Shown here in pieces: positions 6,779 to 17,374 of a stretch of DNA of 42,156 bases. Position 1 is the stretch's first letter; each line of letters opens with the position of its first letter. Under the pieces are notes generated by a model. It made no database searches, had not been told where the DNA came from, and saw only the letters and a list, made by a program, of their open reading frames with translations. The position numbers were made by a program, and so were the translations under genes. This DNA comes from Betaproteobacteria bacterium (GTDB taxonomy: Bacteria > Pseudomonadota > Gammaproteobacteria > Burkholderiales > Burkholderiaceae_C): the NCBI GenBank assembly GCA_009927195.1, contig RFNL01000438.1:1-42156 (forward strand), given 5' to 3'.

Positions 6779-9700
6779 ATGAAACACACCCTGCAACCTG
6801 GCCTCATCGTTTTGCACAGCAACCAACTCGAAATGCTGTTCAGTTTGGTGTTGAGCGTGATGCGACAGCACCCCCTGGCTCCTTTGCAAGCCGAGCACAT
6901 CCTGGTGCAAAGCAACGGCATGAAGCACTGGTTGGAGCAGCAATTGGCCGGCCCCCAAGGCCTGGGCATTTGCGCTGCCACCCGCATGGATTTGCCCTCC
7001 ACCGCCCTGTGGAAGGTGTACCGACAAGTTTTGGGGGCCGAGCGGGTCAGCGCCCACATGCCCTTGGACAAAGACGCCTTGACTTGGCGTTTGTTTCGGC
7101 TTTTCTGCGAGGGCCTGCAAGAGCCGGTGTACGCCCCTTTGCACCAATATTTGCATCCTGCGCAAGGCGACCCCAGCGGGCAGTCTGACGCGTCCCGCAG
7201 GACCTATCAATTGGCGGTGCAAGTGGCCGATGTGTTGGATGGCTACCAAAACCACCGCGCCGATTGGCTGCAAGACTGGGCCGCAGGCAAAGACCAGGTG
7301 CGCGGTTTTGGCAACCGCATCCAGCCTTTGCCCGCTGTCCACCGTTGGCAAGCGGCTTTGTGGCGGTGCCTGCGCCATGACGCAGAGCAAGACTCGCTGG
7401 TCGCAACCCACAAGCGGGTTGACCGCTTGTTTTCGCGCGACCAGGTGCACCAAGCATTTATCCAGGCCATGGCCGATCCGCCCCAAAGTGCCGCAGGTTT
7501 ACCTGCGCGCCTGGTGGTGTTTGGCATCTCCTCATTGCCTATGTCGATTTTGGAAGCCTTGGCAGCTCTGGCCCAGGTCTCACAAGTGGTGGTGGCGACG
7601 ACCAACCCTTGTGAAATGTATTGGGGCGATTTGCGCCCAGAGCGTTCACGGGTGCCTTGGGGCTTGAGCGCGGCGGCCACCCGTTTCGCCGCACCCCGCT
7701 GGCAAGCCCTGGCCGAGGCGTCGCAAGCCGAGTGGGCTGAGCCTGAGATGACCACGGCGCTTGCACCGACCAACGTACCCAGTGCGCCGCACGGTCACCC
7801 CTTGTTAGCGGCCTGGGGCCAACAGGTGCGCGACCAACTCCATCTGCTCGACGTGTTTGATGCCCATCCCGAGGCCTACATGCCCGTCTTCGCCGACCCC
7901 GCGGCATACGCACCAGCCAGTCAGTTGCATCAACTTCAATCTGACATCTTGAAATTGCGCCCCAACAGCGAGGCCCGCCACCGTCGCCATGAATCAGACA
8001 ACAGTATTCAATGGGTCCAGTGCCACAGCGCCCAGCGTGAGGTGGAAGTGCTGCACGACCAGGTGCTGGGGTGGCTGCAAGACGACCCCAGCTTGAGCAC
8101 CCGCGACATCATGGTGATGGTGCCCGACATGCAGCACTTCGCCCCACACATCCATGCTGTGTTTGGGCGCACCGCACCGGGCCAAGCCAACCACCTGCCC
8201 TACTCGGTGGCCGATCAAGCTGTGACCCCGCATGCCTGGGTGCAAGCCATCGATCAACTGATGCAATGGCCGCAGTGGCGGCTAAGCCTGGTCGATTGGC
8301 AATCTTTGTTTGAGGTCGATGCCATCCGCGCCGCGTTTGGGTTGGACCGCGATGACATCGCCACATTGTTCGAATGGTTGCAGGCATCTGGCGTGCGTTG
8401 GGGCATGGACGCCGAACACCGCTCGCAATGGGGCATGGCGCCCGATCAGCCCGACGCAGATCACAACACCTGGGCCTTTGGCCTGCGCCGTTTGTTGTTG
8501 GGCTACGCCAGCGGTACCGACCCCGACAGCGACCCCTTGGGCCAAAGCTGGGCACACACCGTGCCCACGCCGGGTGTGGGTGGTTTGGACGCAGCCTTGA
8601 TCAGCCGCTTGCTCGATTGGCTCCAAGCCATGACAGATTGGGCCGAAACCCTTGGCCACACTCACACGCCTGAACAATGGCATGCGGTGCTGGTGCACAT
8701 GCTCCAACGGTTTTTCAAACCCACCCAGGAAGCCCAAGAGCACATGCTGGAGCGTCTGCATGCCAGCCTGATCGATTGGGTGCAACTGTGTACACAAGCG
8801 CGCTTGGACAGCCCCGTGCCCGCCGTGGTGGTGCGCGCGCATTGGCTTCAAAGCATCAGCGTTCCGGCTTTGCACCAGCGCTTTTTGGGCGAAGGGGTGC
8901 AATTTGCCAGCCTCATGCCCATGCGCTCAGTGCCGTTTCGGGTGATCGCCTTGCTGGGCATGAACGATGGTGACTACCCGCGTGTGCGCGCACCGCTTGA
9001 CTTTGACCTGATGTGCCATCCAGCATGGCGGCGCATGGGCGATCGCTCACGCCGTGACGACGACCGCTACCTCTTTTTAGAGGCCTTGTTGTCGGCGCGT
9101 GAACGCCTCTACATCAGTTGGCAAGCTTGGCGCACCCACGACCATCAACCCCTGCCCCCTTCGGTACTGGTGGGACAACTGCGCGACCACTTGGACCAAA
9201 CCTGGGACAATCCTGCCCCGATTCAAAAAATGCCCTTGCACGCGTTTTCGCCACGCTACTTCCAAGCCGGCGAGGCACTCAGCACCTTTGACCCCGATTG
9301 GGCCAAGGCAGCCCAAGCCCATCACATGGCCCAGGCCACAGACCCAAGCCCCCCGAATAATCCGGCGCGCTTGGCAACACCGGACGTCGCCCCAAGGGTC
9401 AAGCAAGTGCCAAACCATGCCGCTATCACCAAACATGATTTGGCGCGCTGGCACGCCATGCTGAAACAGCCCTTGGCGGTTTACTACCAAGATCGCTTGC
9501 AGATCCATTTTGATGCGCCCGCACAAGACACAGATGCCAACGAACTTTTTGGCCTTGGCGCTTTGCAGCGGCACCTGGCCTTGGGCACTTTGCTGCGCAG
9601 CCCCAGTGGTGCGGCACAGGGGCTGCACGACAGTGGCCTGCTCCCACTGTCTGGTTTTGGCGAAATCGCGATGGGCCAATTGCAAGAACAGTTGGCACAA

Positions 9701-10387
9701 ATGCGCCAGCACACCCAAACTTGGCGTGACGCCCACCCATCGCCCTGGGCCACGCCAGAGATCAATTTGGACTTGGGCGAGTGGGGACAGTTGCAGGGCG
9801 AATTGGATTCGCCAGAATGGTGGAGCAGTGTCAGTGGAGAAATCTTGCACATCGAGCACAGTCCATCTAAATTATTGCGCTCAACCACGGCCAAGGAAGC
9901 CTTGCGCGCACGCATGCACAAACTCACCCGCAGCTGGTTGCAACACCTGGTGGTGTGCGCCCTTGGCCACCCTACCACCAGCGTGGTGGTTGGCCTGGAT
10001 GGCTTGGCCTGCTGGTCCAGTGTGTGCCCTGCGAAGGCCCTGGGCTGGCTGAACAACTTGGCTGCCCTGTACCGAGAGGCCTGGGAAAACCCACTGCCTT
10101 TGGCCTGCCAAACCGCCGGCGAATGGCTGGCCAGTTGGCGCAGTTTTGAAGCCGGCGATCCCCAAGCACAGATCATGGCAGAGCGCAATGCTCGCGCCGT
10201 GTTTGACGATCAGAAGGGCAAGGGCAATGCTTGGCCTGGCGAGCACCGGAAAAGCCCGCTGTTGCGCCGGCACTGGGCGAGTTTCGAAACACTCAAAGTC
10301 CATTTACCCTTGTGGAGCGAGCGCATGTACGGGCCCTTGCTGGACAACTTGGTGTTGACGCGGCACAGCCCGGGGGACCCCGCATGA
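6779..10387 (+). CDS. recC: Exodeoxyribonuclease V subunit gamma
   Basis: RecC, 1,202 residues, somewhat longer than the roughly 1,120-residue E. coli protein. With RecB and RecD it forms the helicase-nuclease that processes double-strand DNA ends for recombination; RecC splits the duplex and scans for the Chi signal. The N-terminus (LIVLHSNQLEML, ILVQSNGMKHWLEQQLA) and a central QANHLPYSVADQ plus RCRHxMNDG-like LLGMNDGDYPR are typical of RecC. First gene of a recC-recB-recD operon; its TGA overlaps the recB ATG. A small lipoprotein gene diverges upstream, and I could not assign a clear promoter in the gap. Confidence 0.97.
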   Translation: MKHTLQPGLIVLHSNQLEMLFSLVLSVMRQHPLAPLQAEHILVQSNGMKHWLEQQLAGPQGLGICAATRMDLPSTALWKVYRQVLGAERVSAHMPLDKDALTWRLFRLFCEGLQEPVYAPLHQYLHPAQGDPSGQSDASRRTYQLAVQVADVLDGYQNHRADWLQDWAAGKDQVRGFGNRIQPLPAVHRWQAALWRCLRHDAEQDSLVATHKRVDRLFSRDQVHQAFIQAMADPPQSAAGLPARLVVFGISSLPMSILEALAALAQVSQVVVATTNPCEMYWGDLRPERSRVPWGLSAAATRFAAPRWQALAEASQAEWAEPEMTTALAPTNVPSAPHGHPLLAAWGQQVRDQLHLLDVFDAHPEAYMPVFADPAAYAPASQLHQLQSDILKLRPNSEARHRRHESDNSIQWVQCHSAQREVEVLHDQVLGWLQDDPSLSTRDIMVMVPDMQHFAPHIHAVFGRTAPGQANHLPYSVADQAVTPHAWVQAIDQLMQWPQWRLSLVDWQSLFEVDAIRAAFGLDRDDIATLFEWLQASGVRWGMDAEHRSQWGMAPDQPDADHNTWAFGLRRLLLGYASGTDPDSDPLGQSWAHTVPTPGVGGLDAALISRLLDWLQAMTDWAETLGHTHTPEQWHAVLVHMLQRFFKPTQEAQEHMLERLHASLIDWVQLCTQARLDSPVPAVVVRAHWLQSISVPALHQRFLGEGVQFASLMPMRSVPFRVIALLGMNDGDYPRVRAPLDFDLMCHPAWRRMGDRSRRDDDRYLFLEALLSARERLYISWQAWRTHDHQPLPPSVLVGQLRDHLDQTWDNPAPIQKMPLHAFSPRYFQAGEALSTFDPDWAKAAQAHHMAQATDPSPPNNPARLATPDVAPRVKQVPNHAAITKHDLARWHAMLKQPLAVYYQDRLQIHFDAPAQDTDANELFGLGALQRHLALGTLLRSPSGAAQGLHDSGLLPLSGFGEIAMGQLQEQLAQMRQHTQTWRDAHPSPWATPEINLDLGEWGQLQGELDSPEWWSSVSGEILHIEHSPSKLLRSTTAKEALRARMHKLTRSWLQHLVVCALGHPTTSVVVGLDGLACWSSVCPAKALGWLNNLAALYREAWENPLPLACQTAGEWLASWRSFEAGDPQAQIMAERNARAVFDDQKGKGNAWPGEHRKSPLLRRHWASFETLKVHLPLWSERMYGPLLDNLVLTRHSPGDPA

Positions 10388-13300
10388 GCCAACCGGCCGT
10401 CTTGAACCCTTTGAGGCTGCCATTGACGGGCCGCCAGGTGATCGAAGCCAGCGCAGGCACAGGCAAAACCTGGACCTTGAGCGCTTTGTACCTGCGCTTG
10501 GTGTTGGGCTTGCGGGAACCCCTGGACAGCACCAACCACACCCTGGGTGAGCCGCTGATGCCACCACAAATTTTGGTGATGACCTTCACCGAGGCGGCCA
10601 CGGCCGAATTGCGCGAGCGCATACGCCAACGGCTGGGGCAAGCTGCACGCACCTTTGGTCGGTCACTGTCCGAAGCAGACCCCTATCTGCTGGCTTTGCG
10701 CCAAAGTGTGGCACCAGAGTGGCATGCCCATTGCGTTCTTCGCCTGGAACAAGCCGCACAATGGATGGACGAGGCGGCCATCCACACCATCCATGGCTGG
10801 AGCCTGCGCATGCTGCGCGAACATGCCTTTGACAGCCACAGCCTGTTCGATCAAGCCCTTTTGGAAGATGTCATTGGGCTGCAACGCCAAACCGTGCAAG
10901 ACCATTGGCGCCAATGGTTTTACCCCTTGGAACATGCGCACGCCCAATGGATCCACAACGCAGTCGCATCCACACCCGATGAATTGCTCAAGTTGCTGCA
11001 ACCGCGCTGGCGGCAAATGGAACGCGACCCCCAAGGCTTGGCACAGGCACTCCATGGCGCACCTGTGACCCCCAAGGCGATTTGTAACCACCAACAGGCT
11101 TGGGCCGAACAACTCGCCGCACAAGCGCAACGGCTGCGGCAAGCATGGGATGACAATGCCATATCCGCGCTGCAACAAGCAGTTGACCAGAGAAAACTGA
11201 ACTTGCGCAGCTACTCCAACGCCCATTTGCCGCGCTGGCTCGGCCAGATGCAAGCGTGGCGCGACGGCGCAGAAACAGATCCCAAGGTTCTGGCCCGGTT
11301 TGCCCGAAGCACCTTGATGCATGAAAAATGGACCGACGCGCCGGCGGACTCGGTGTTTGAACACATTGATGCCTATTTGAGCGAGGCGGCGAAAGGGCCT
11401 GCTTTTGCCAGCCAACTGATTGATCATGCGGCCATTTCCTGCTGGCAAGCCATGCAAAAAGGCAAAACCCAAAGTGCCCAATTTGATTTTTCAGATTTGC
11501 TGCAGCGCTTGCACACCGCCTTGCTGCAAGACGATGGCCGCATGGCCGAGGCGGTGCGACAGCAGTACCCGGTGGCCTTGGTCGACGAATTTCAAGACAC
11601 CGACCCCTGGCAATACGGCAGTTTGCAGCGCATTTACGCCGACCAAGGACAAACATGTTGGGTGATGATTGGCGACCCCAAGCAAGCCATCTACAGTTTT
11701 CGGGGCGCCGATTTAAACACCTATTTGCAAGCCCGCTGCCATGCGCTGCAGGAAAACGCCCAAGGCCTGCATGTGCTGTCGCACAACCACCGCTCCACCC
11801 CCGAGTTGGTGAGCGCGGTCAACCATGTGTTTGCCCGACACCCCCATCCCTTTGGCCGCATCGGCTTTCAAGCGGTTCAGCCTGCGCGTGCAGCCAAGCC
11901 TGAGGCCAGCGCCGCAAACCAGCCCCAGGGCTTATCGGTGTGGGTGGTGCATGACCCGCAGGCTGGCAAAGACCAACTGCACAAGGGCCGTTTCGAAAGC
12001 CTGATGGCCCAAGCCTCGGCCGAACACATTGCCCAGCAATTGCAGGCCCAAACCGTTCAAGCCGGAGAGGTTGCCGTGTTGGTGCGCGGGCAACACCACC
12101 ACCGTTTGATGCGACAAGCCTTGCGCCAACGCGGGGTGGCCAGCGTGTATTTGTCAGAACGCGAAAGCGTTTACCAAAGCGATGAAGCCTTGGACCTGTG
12201 GCAGTGGTTGTTTGCCTTGAGCGAACCGCGCAACACCTCCCGCCTGCGCGCCGCATTGGCCACTCGGCTGTGGGGCTGGGCCGCCGAAGACCTGCCTGTG
12301 GCTTTGGCCGATGGGGCAGCGCTGGACCACTGGCAATCCTTGGCCCATGGATGGCACCAAACTTGGGTGCGTGCAGGTGTTTTGCCCATGCTTCAGCAGT
12401 GGATGCACGAGCCCTTTGGCAGTGGTACCAGCCTGGCCCAACGCTTGTTGGCCCAATCAGATGGCGAGCGACGCATTCACAATCTGCTGCACCTGGGCGA
12501 GTTGTTGCAGCATGCTGGTGCGCGGCTCAGTGGTTGCGTGGCCCTGGTGCGGTATTTGGGCGATCAAATACAGTCTGACTCGCCACCCTTGGAGTCGGCC
12601 CAGATGCGTCTTGAGTCCGATGCCCAGCGGGTGCAAATCATCTCCTACCACAAGAGCAAAGGTTTGGAGTTTCCCTGGGTGTGGGTGCCGTTCCTGTCCA
12701 GCTTTGGCAAACCGCCGGAACCTGGGTCCCGATCCAAATTCAGTGACGAATCACCCACAGATGCCGACGAAGCCGAGCCTGGCAGCGACGAGGACATGCG
12801 CTTGATTTACGTGGCCCTGACCCGTGCCCGCGAGGCAGCTTGGCTGGGCATGGGCCAAGTCAGTGGCGAACTGCGCGAAGCCTCGAACAAAGGCCCCTTG
12901 CTGCGGTCAGCGGCCTGCGAGTTGCTGCAGCGCGAAACCAAATCCGATTTGCGGGCCCGATTGACCGCCGCATGGGGCGATTGCAAGGACATTCACATCA
13001 CCGAGATCAATGCCACAACCATTGAAGCCCAATGCAGCAAATACAAAGCGTCAAGCCCCAGCTTGGATTTTTCCCTCCTGAAAAGCCCCAGACCGCGGGT
13101 GCATCAACGTTGGTGGACCGCCAGTTTCAGCGCCCTGACGCGTCAACTCGATGCCGAATGGGTCGCGCAAGCCAGCGATGAGGTTCATCCCCAGGCTTTG
13201 CCCGAAGACCCTGTTTCATCCGACAGACCCTCGGGCCATGCGCCAGCGGATTGGCAAGAATTTCCCGCGGGTGCGCGCAGCGGACTGTTGTTGCATGACT

Positions 13301-13989
13301 TATTGCAGTGGCAGTGCGAACACCAATGGCCGCTGGCCAGGCAGGATTTGCAAGCCGCACAGGATCCGGCCTGGCAAGCACTGGTGGCGCGCAAGGCCTT
13401 GGCGCTGGACTTGAGCGAAGCGCACACCGCCATGATTCAACCATGGCTGCAAACCCTGTTGCGCACGCCCTTGCCCACGCCCAGCACCCATGACCTGTTG
13501 TTGGGGCAGTTGCTGGACCACCAGGCTTGGGCCGAAATGCCGTTTACCTTGGCCGTTTCCGACACGTCCGCCCAGGCGGTGGATGCTTTGATCAGCGCCC
13601 AGTTCATGCCCGGCCGCCCCCGTCCCGCCTTGGGGCTGCAACGCTTGAACGGCATGCTCACCGGGGTGATGGACTTGGTGTTTGAACACCAAGGCCAATA
13701 CGGGGTGCTCGATTACAAATCCAACCGTTTGAGCAACTACCAGCCCGACAACATTCAGACAGCAATGCTCGACCACCGCTATGACGTGCAATGTGTGCTG
13801 TACACCTTGGCCTTGCACCGCTTGCTGCAAGTGCGCCTGCCCCACTACGACTACGACCAGCACATCGGCCCATGCGTTTATGTGTTCATGCGTGGCATTG
13901 ATCAACCTGGTGCCGGTGTGCACCAGCACAAACCTGCACGGGCCTTGATCGAAGCCCTGGATGCCTTGTTCAAACAGGCCAGCACATGA
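10384..13989 (+). CDS. recB: Exodeoxyribonuclease V subunit beta
   Basis: RecB, 1,201 residues: 3'-5' helicase and the complex's only nuclease. UvrD-type helicase motifs are visible: Walker A ASAGTGKT (22-29), VDEFQDTDPWQYG (motif II), GDPKQAIYSFRGADL (motif III) and LIYVALTRAREA (motif VI). The C-terminal nuclease domain keeps GLLLHDLL, GVMDLVFEH and LDYKSNRL, which supply the expected catalytic His, Asp, Asp and Lys. The frame is open 51 codons upstream inside recC. The ATG at 10384 is preferred because it overlaps the recC stop as ATGA and puts Walker A at the normal distance from the N-terminus. Confidence 0.97.
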   Translation: MSQPAVLNPLRLPLTGRQVIEASAGTGKTWTLSALYLRLVLGLREPLDSTNHTLGEPLMPPQILVMTFTEAATAELRERIRQRLGQAARTFGRSLSEADPYLLALRQSVAPEWHAHCVLRLEQAAQWMDEAAIHTIHGWSLRMLREHAFDSHSLFDQALLEDVIGLQRQTVQDHWRQWFYPLEHAHAQWIHNAVASTPDELLKLLQPRWRQMERDPQGLAQALHGAPVTPKAICNHQQAWAEQLAAQAQRLRQAWDDNAISALQQAVDQRKLNLRSYSNAHLPRWLGQMQAWRDGAETDPKVLARFARSTLMHEKWTDAPADSVFEHIDAYLSEAAKGPAFASQLIDHAAISCWQAMQKGKTQSAQFDFSDLLQRLHTALLQDDGRMAEAVRQQYPVALVDEFQDTDPWQYGSLQRIYADQGQTCWVMIGDPKQAIYSFRGADLNTYLQARCHALQENAQGLHVLSHNHRSTPELVSAVNHVFARHPHPFGRIGFQAVQPARAAKPEASAANQPQGLSVWVVHDPQAGKDQLHKGRFESLMAQASAEHIAQQLQAQTVQAGEVAVLVRGQHHHRLMRQALRQRGVASVYLSERESVYQSDEALDLWQWLFALSEPRNTSRLRAALATRLWGWAAEDLPVALADGAALDHWQSLAHGWHQTWVRAGVLPMLQQWMHEPFGSGTSLAQRLLAQSDGERRIHNLLHLGELLQHAGARLSGCVALVRYLGDQIQSDSPPLESAQMRLESDAQRVQIISYHKSKGLEFPWVWVPFLSSFGKPPEPGSRSKFSDESPTDADEAEPGSDEDMRLIYVALTRAREAAWLGMGQVSGELREASNKGPLLRSAACELLQRETKSDLRARLTAAWGDCKDIHITEINATTIEAQCSKYKASSPSLDFSLLKSPRPRVHQRWWTASFSALTRQLDAEWVAQASDEVHPQALPEDPVSSDRPSGHAPADWQEFPAGARSGLLLHDLLQWQCEHQWPLARQDLQAAQDPAWQALVARKALALDLSEAHTAMIQPWLQTLLRTPLPTPSTHDLLLGQLLDHQAWAEMPFTLAVSDTSAQAVDALISAQFMPGRPRPALGLQRLNGMLTGVMDLVFEHQGQYGVLDYKSNRLSNYQPDNIQTAMLDHRYDVQCVLYTLALHRLLQVRLPHYDYDQHIGPCVYVFMRGIDQPGAGVHQHKPARALIEALDALFKQAST

Positions 13990-15785
13990 ACGCGATGGCC
14001 CAAACCCTGCAAAATGCCCCATCAGCCCTGCGCGCTGTCCAGGCTCTTACCCCACTGGACCGGGCCTGGGTGGATTTTTTATGCCAGCTTATGCCGCCCA
14101 AGCACCCCAGCCAGATTTGGCTGGCCGCTTTGGCCAGCCATCAATGGGGCCGTGGCCATGCGTGCTTGGACATCGACGCATTGCAATCAAATCCTGGTCG
14201 TCTATTGGCTTGGCCCCCGGCTGACCTGCAAGCCCTGCCCCACGATTGGGATCAGGCCATGATCGATTTGCCCTGGACTGAGGGGGCTCAATCTCCGTTG
14301 GTTTTGCAGGCAGGTCGTTTGTACCTGCGCAGGGCTTGGCGTGCTGAAACCCAGATTGTCAACTGCCTGCAGTCACGCCGACAAACACCCCGTGTCGCTT
14401 CCCACCCTGCCATGGAACTTGTCGATGCATTGTTTGGACCTGCCGATCCGCAGTCCACGCAACACAGCCAGCGCCAGGCCTGCGTCATGGCCTTGCAGCA
14501 CCCCACCTGCATCATCACCGGCGGTCCAGGCACCGGTAAAACCACTACCGTCACGCGTTTATTGGCCTTGCTGCAAGCCGGGCATGGGTCTGCGCCTTTG
14601 CGCATTTTGTTGGCCGCCCCCACAGGCAAAGCTGCGGCCAGGCTGAATGCGTCCATGGCCCAAGCACAGGCCGCATTGCCTGCGGGCTTTCCAATGGCCA
14701 TGCCCAGTGAGGCCCAAACCTTGCACAAGATGCTGGGCTGGAGTGGCAAGACACCAGCACACCACCGCCCCCGCCCCTTGCGCGCCGATGTGGTGGTGGT
14801 CGACGAAGCCTCCATGATCGACTTGGAAATGATGGCCCGATTGCTGCAAGCCATCCCAGCAGCGACCCGCTTGATCCTGCTGGGCGACAAAGACCAGCTG
14901 GCCTCGGTCGAAGCCGGGGCTGTGCTGGCCCAATTGTGCGAAGGCCCATTGATGCGCGAAGCCACTGCCACCTTGACCCACAGTCACCGCTTTGGTCGCG
15001 ACAGCGCCGTCGGTCAATGGGCCCAAGCGGTCAACAGCGGCGACAGACCCCGGTTGCAATCCCTGTGGCAATCAGCCAGCGCTGCCAGCCCGAATGCCCA
15101 CCCAGAAGTGACCCTTTGGCACAACGGTCCAACTCAAAGACCCGCCTGGGATTCAGCAACCGTGACCCGCTTGCGGGCTGGGTGGAAAGAGTGGCTGATG
15201 CAGTTGCAAAAATGGCCCATCACCCAGGACTTGGCAAACGGGGCTGCACAGATCGACATGATGGCCCGCCAATGCCTGAGCGACTTTGCCCGCCTGGGTG
15301 TGTTATGTGCCTTGCGCGAAGGCCCATGGGGGGTGCATGCCTTCAATCTGGGTTTGGCCCGCTGTTTGGGATTGCCGTTGTCGGGCTGGTATGCCGGTCG
15401 GCCGGTGGTGATCACACGCAACGACCCTGTTCTGGGCTTGATGAACGGCGATGTGGGCCTTTGTTTGCCCTGCTACAGGGACGGCGCCGAAACCTTGGCG
15501 GTGGCTTTTCCCGATGGACCTGATGGCGTGCGCTGGGTGGCTTTGGGCCGAATGGAACATGTGGATACCGCTTTGGCCATGACAGTGCACCAATCCCAGG
15601 GTTCAGAATTTGAAAGGGTGCTGCTGGTCTTGCCCGATCGCGATGCGCCCGTGCTCACACGCGAGTTGATCTACACCGGCATCACCCGCGCGCGCCAGCA
15701 CTTGGGCATCTGGGTCGCTCAACCCGAGGTCTGGTGGTCAGCCTGCCAACGCATCACCCAGCGCAACGGTGGTCTGGCCCTTTGA
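13986..15785 (+). CDS. recD: Exodeoxyribonuclease V subunit alpha
   Basis: RecD, 599 residues: the 5'-3' helicase motor of RecBCD. Superfamily 1B motifs: Walker A ITGGPGTGKTTT (about 177-188), VVVVDEASMIDLEMM (motif II), LILLGDKDQLASVEAGAV (motif III), and near the end MTVHQSQGSEFERVLLVLP and LIYTGITRARQHLGIW. The length matches E. coli RecD (608). ATG at 13986 overlaps the recB stop as ATGA, so all three subunits look translationally coupled. No obvious terminator follows. Confidence 0.97.
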   Translation: MNAMAQTLQNAPSALRAVQALTPLDRAWVDFLCQLMPPKHPSQIWLAALASHQWGRGHACLDIDALQSNPGRLLAWPPADLQALPHDWDQAMIDLPWTEGAQSPLVLQAGRLYLRRAWRAETQIVNCLQSRRQTPRVASHPAMELVDALFGPADPQSTQHSQRQACVMALQHPTCIITGGPGTGKTTTVTRLLALLQAGHGSAPLRILLAAPTGKAAARLNASMAQAQAALPAGFPMAMPSEAQTLHKMLGWSGKTPAHHRPRPLRADVVVVDEASMIDLEMMARLLQAIPAATRLILLGDKDQLASVEAGAVLAQLCEGPLMREATATLTHSHRFGRDSAVGQWAQAVNSGDRPRLQSLWQSASAASPNAHPEVTLWHNGPTQRPAWDSATVTRLRAGWKEWLMQLQKWPITQDLANGAAQIDMMARQCLSDFARLGVLCALREGPWGVHAFNLGLARCLGLPLSGWYAGRPVVITRNDPVLGLMNGDVGLCLPCYRDGAETLAVAFPDGPDGVRWVALGRMEHVDTALAMTVHQSQGSEFERVLLVLPDRDAPVLTRELIYTGITRARQHLGIWVAQPEVWWSACQRITQRNGGLAL

Positions 15786-15981
15786 GCCTTCGAGCGAGCG
15801 CATGCGGCCCGACAGTGGCATCACGCTGACCATGGCGCTCACACACATCGGCTGATTTAACGTCACCCACTGGCGCATCAACCATCCTTTTGACCGTCCA
15901 AACAGGCCACGGCCGCATGGCCAAACCAATGAACAACACTTGGCTTTGCTAAAGTGGGGCTCAATGTCGGGGAAACACAAC

Positions 15982-16413
15982 ATGCTGCGAGGGTTGGTCA
16001 ATGGGTTCAAAGTCACGCTCTGGCTGGTGATGACTTGCGGTGCTTCAGCACATGCGGAAACGTATACGGTGCAATGCAGCATTGAAGGCACCATTGCAGC
16101 CTTGGAAGACAAAAAACTGCCGGCTTCCGAGGTGAGCATTGAAATACAGGCGATCGGCAACAACTTGTTTTTCAAGGTTCAAGGTCCCAAACCTTATGAG
16201 ATGTTCATCAACACCCTGACCACCGATCAGATGGCGGGCAAAAACCTCACCAATGCCAGCGGCATGGGCATCCAACAAAAAACCTTGGCGAACGCAGAGA
16301 TGCGCGAACTGCGCATTGCCCGCGCCAACATGGCTTTGAGCGGTTACAGCGACATCACTTATCGCGGCAAAAAACACCGAATGACCATCCAAGGACAGTG
16401 CCGACCCCCGTGA
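15982..16413 (+). CDS. Small exported protein of unknown function
   Basis: From the ATG at 15982, 143 residues. The N-terminus (MLRGLVNGFK, then a hydrophobic stretch ending in ASAHAE) is a good Sec signal peptide with a plausible cleavage after AHA, so the mature protein is probably periplasmic. It has two cysteines, one just after the signal (TVQCSIEG) and one near the C-terminus (QGQCRPP), which could form a disulfide. An ATG at 15964 in the same frame would add six residues; GGGGA lies before the 15982 start. Not recognised as a named family. It lies between recD and a convergent epimerase gene, with no sign of shared function. Confidence 0.65.
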   Translation: MLRGLVNGFKVTLWLVMTCGASAHAETYTVQCSIEGTIAALEDKKLPASEVSIEIQAIGNNLFFKVQGPKPYEMFINTLTTDQMAGKNLTNASGMGIQQKTLANAEMRELRIARANMALSGYSDITYRGKKHRMTIQGQCRPP

Positions 16414-16420
16414 TCATGCG

Positions 16421-17374
16421 TCAATGCGCCATGGCGGCCCAATGGGCCACCGAGTCGTGCAGTGCATGCGCACACGCAAAACCCAACTCAGACTGGGCCT
16501 TGCGGTGATCTGATGGCGCCGGTCGCTGGTGGGGGAAGCCTGCAAAACCTGTATACAGGTTTGGCGGCCAACTCACCTGCAAGTGCGGATACACGCAGCG
16601 AACCGCTGCCACAAAATCAGCCAGGCTGTGCCATTGCCCATCGGCAATGTGATAAACCCGTTGAACCGGCTTGGCCGCATCCAGTGCACACACATTGGCG
16701 CGGGCACAGTCACGGGCATCGACAAACTCTTCGCGACCACCCCAGACCAAAAATGGGTCATCCAGTGCCACAGCTTGTGCGTTGCGCCCCGCCTGGACCA
16801 GGGTGTGCAGCAATCGACCGGGCACACTGGTGATGTTGTTCAAATCGCCCAATACAGCGGCATAACGCAATGAAACCGTATCCACTCCGTACAAGTCGTG
16901 ATAAAGGTGTGCCAAGTTTTCGCCATACAGCTTGCAGGCGGCATAGATGCTGGCGGGTCGATCACTGATCAAGCGCATGGGCATGTCTTCTTCGATCGGT
17001 GCGGGTCCGTGGCTGGCAAAGCCGGTATAGGTCACCGTGGTGGAACTGGCCAGCACTACCCGTCGCACACCCAGCAAGCGGGCACACTCGAGCACATGGG
17101 CTGTGCCCATGATGTTGACCGCAATTCCCTTGAGCGGGTCTTGGCGTATGGCTGTGGACAGCCAGGCCGCTGTGTGCACCACATCGCGAATGCGGTGTGT
17201 TTGCATCAAGTCTTGCAAGGCCGATGCATGGGTCACATCGCACACCCAACGCTCAACGCCTGCGGGTGCCGTGCCAGGGCGCACATCGGCCAGCACCACC
17301 CTGTCCCCCCGCTCGGCCAACAAATGTGCCGTCAAACCCCCTATCAATCCTGCACCCAGCACCAAAACCGTCAT
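16421..17374 (-). CDS. NAD-dependent epimerase/dehydratase (extended SDR)
   Basis: A 317-residue extended short-chain dehydrogenase. It has an N-terminal NAD motif (LVLGAGLIGG, residues 4-13), an acidic residue after the second strand (LADVRPG), VVHTAAW, the SSTTVTYTG serine segment and the catalytic YAACK (Tyr-x3-Lys). Such enzymes act on nucleotide sugars or other hydroxy/oxo substrates; the substrate cannot be read from the sequence. Its ATG overlaps the stop of the EthD-like gene as ATGA. It is the last gene of the leftward GntR operon and ends seven bases from the convergent exported-protein gene. Confidence 0.85.
   Translation of the reverse strand: MTVLVLGAGLIGGLTAHLLAERGDRVVLADVRPGTAPAGVERWVCDVTHASALQDLMQTHRIRDVVHTAAWLSTAIRQDPLKGIAVNIMGTAHVLECARLLGVRRVVLASSTTVTYTGFASHGPAPIEEDMPMRLISDRPASIYAACKLYGENLAHLYHDLYGVDTVSLRYAAVLGDLNNITSVPGRLLHTLVQAGRNAQAVALDDPFLVWGGREEFVDARDCARANVCALDAAKPVQRVYHIADGQWHSLADFVAAVRCVYPHLQVSWPPNLYTGFAGFPHQRPAPSDHRKAQSELGFACAHALHDSVAHWAAMAH

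Noticed and set aside
10663..11481. 272-codon minus-strand frame inside recB
   Set aside because: Shadow of recB; no domain or ribosome site.
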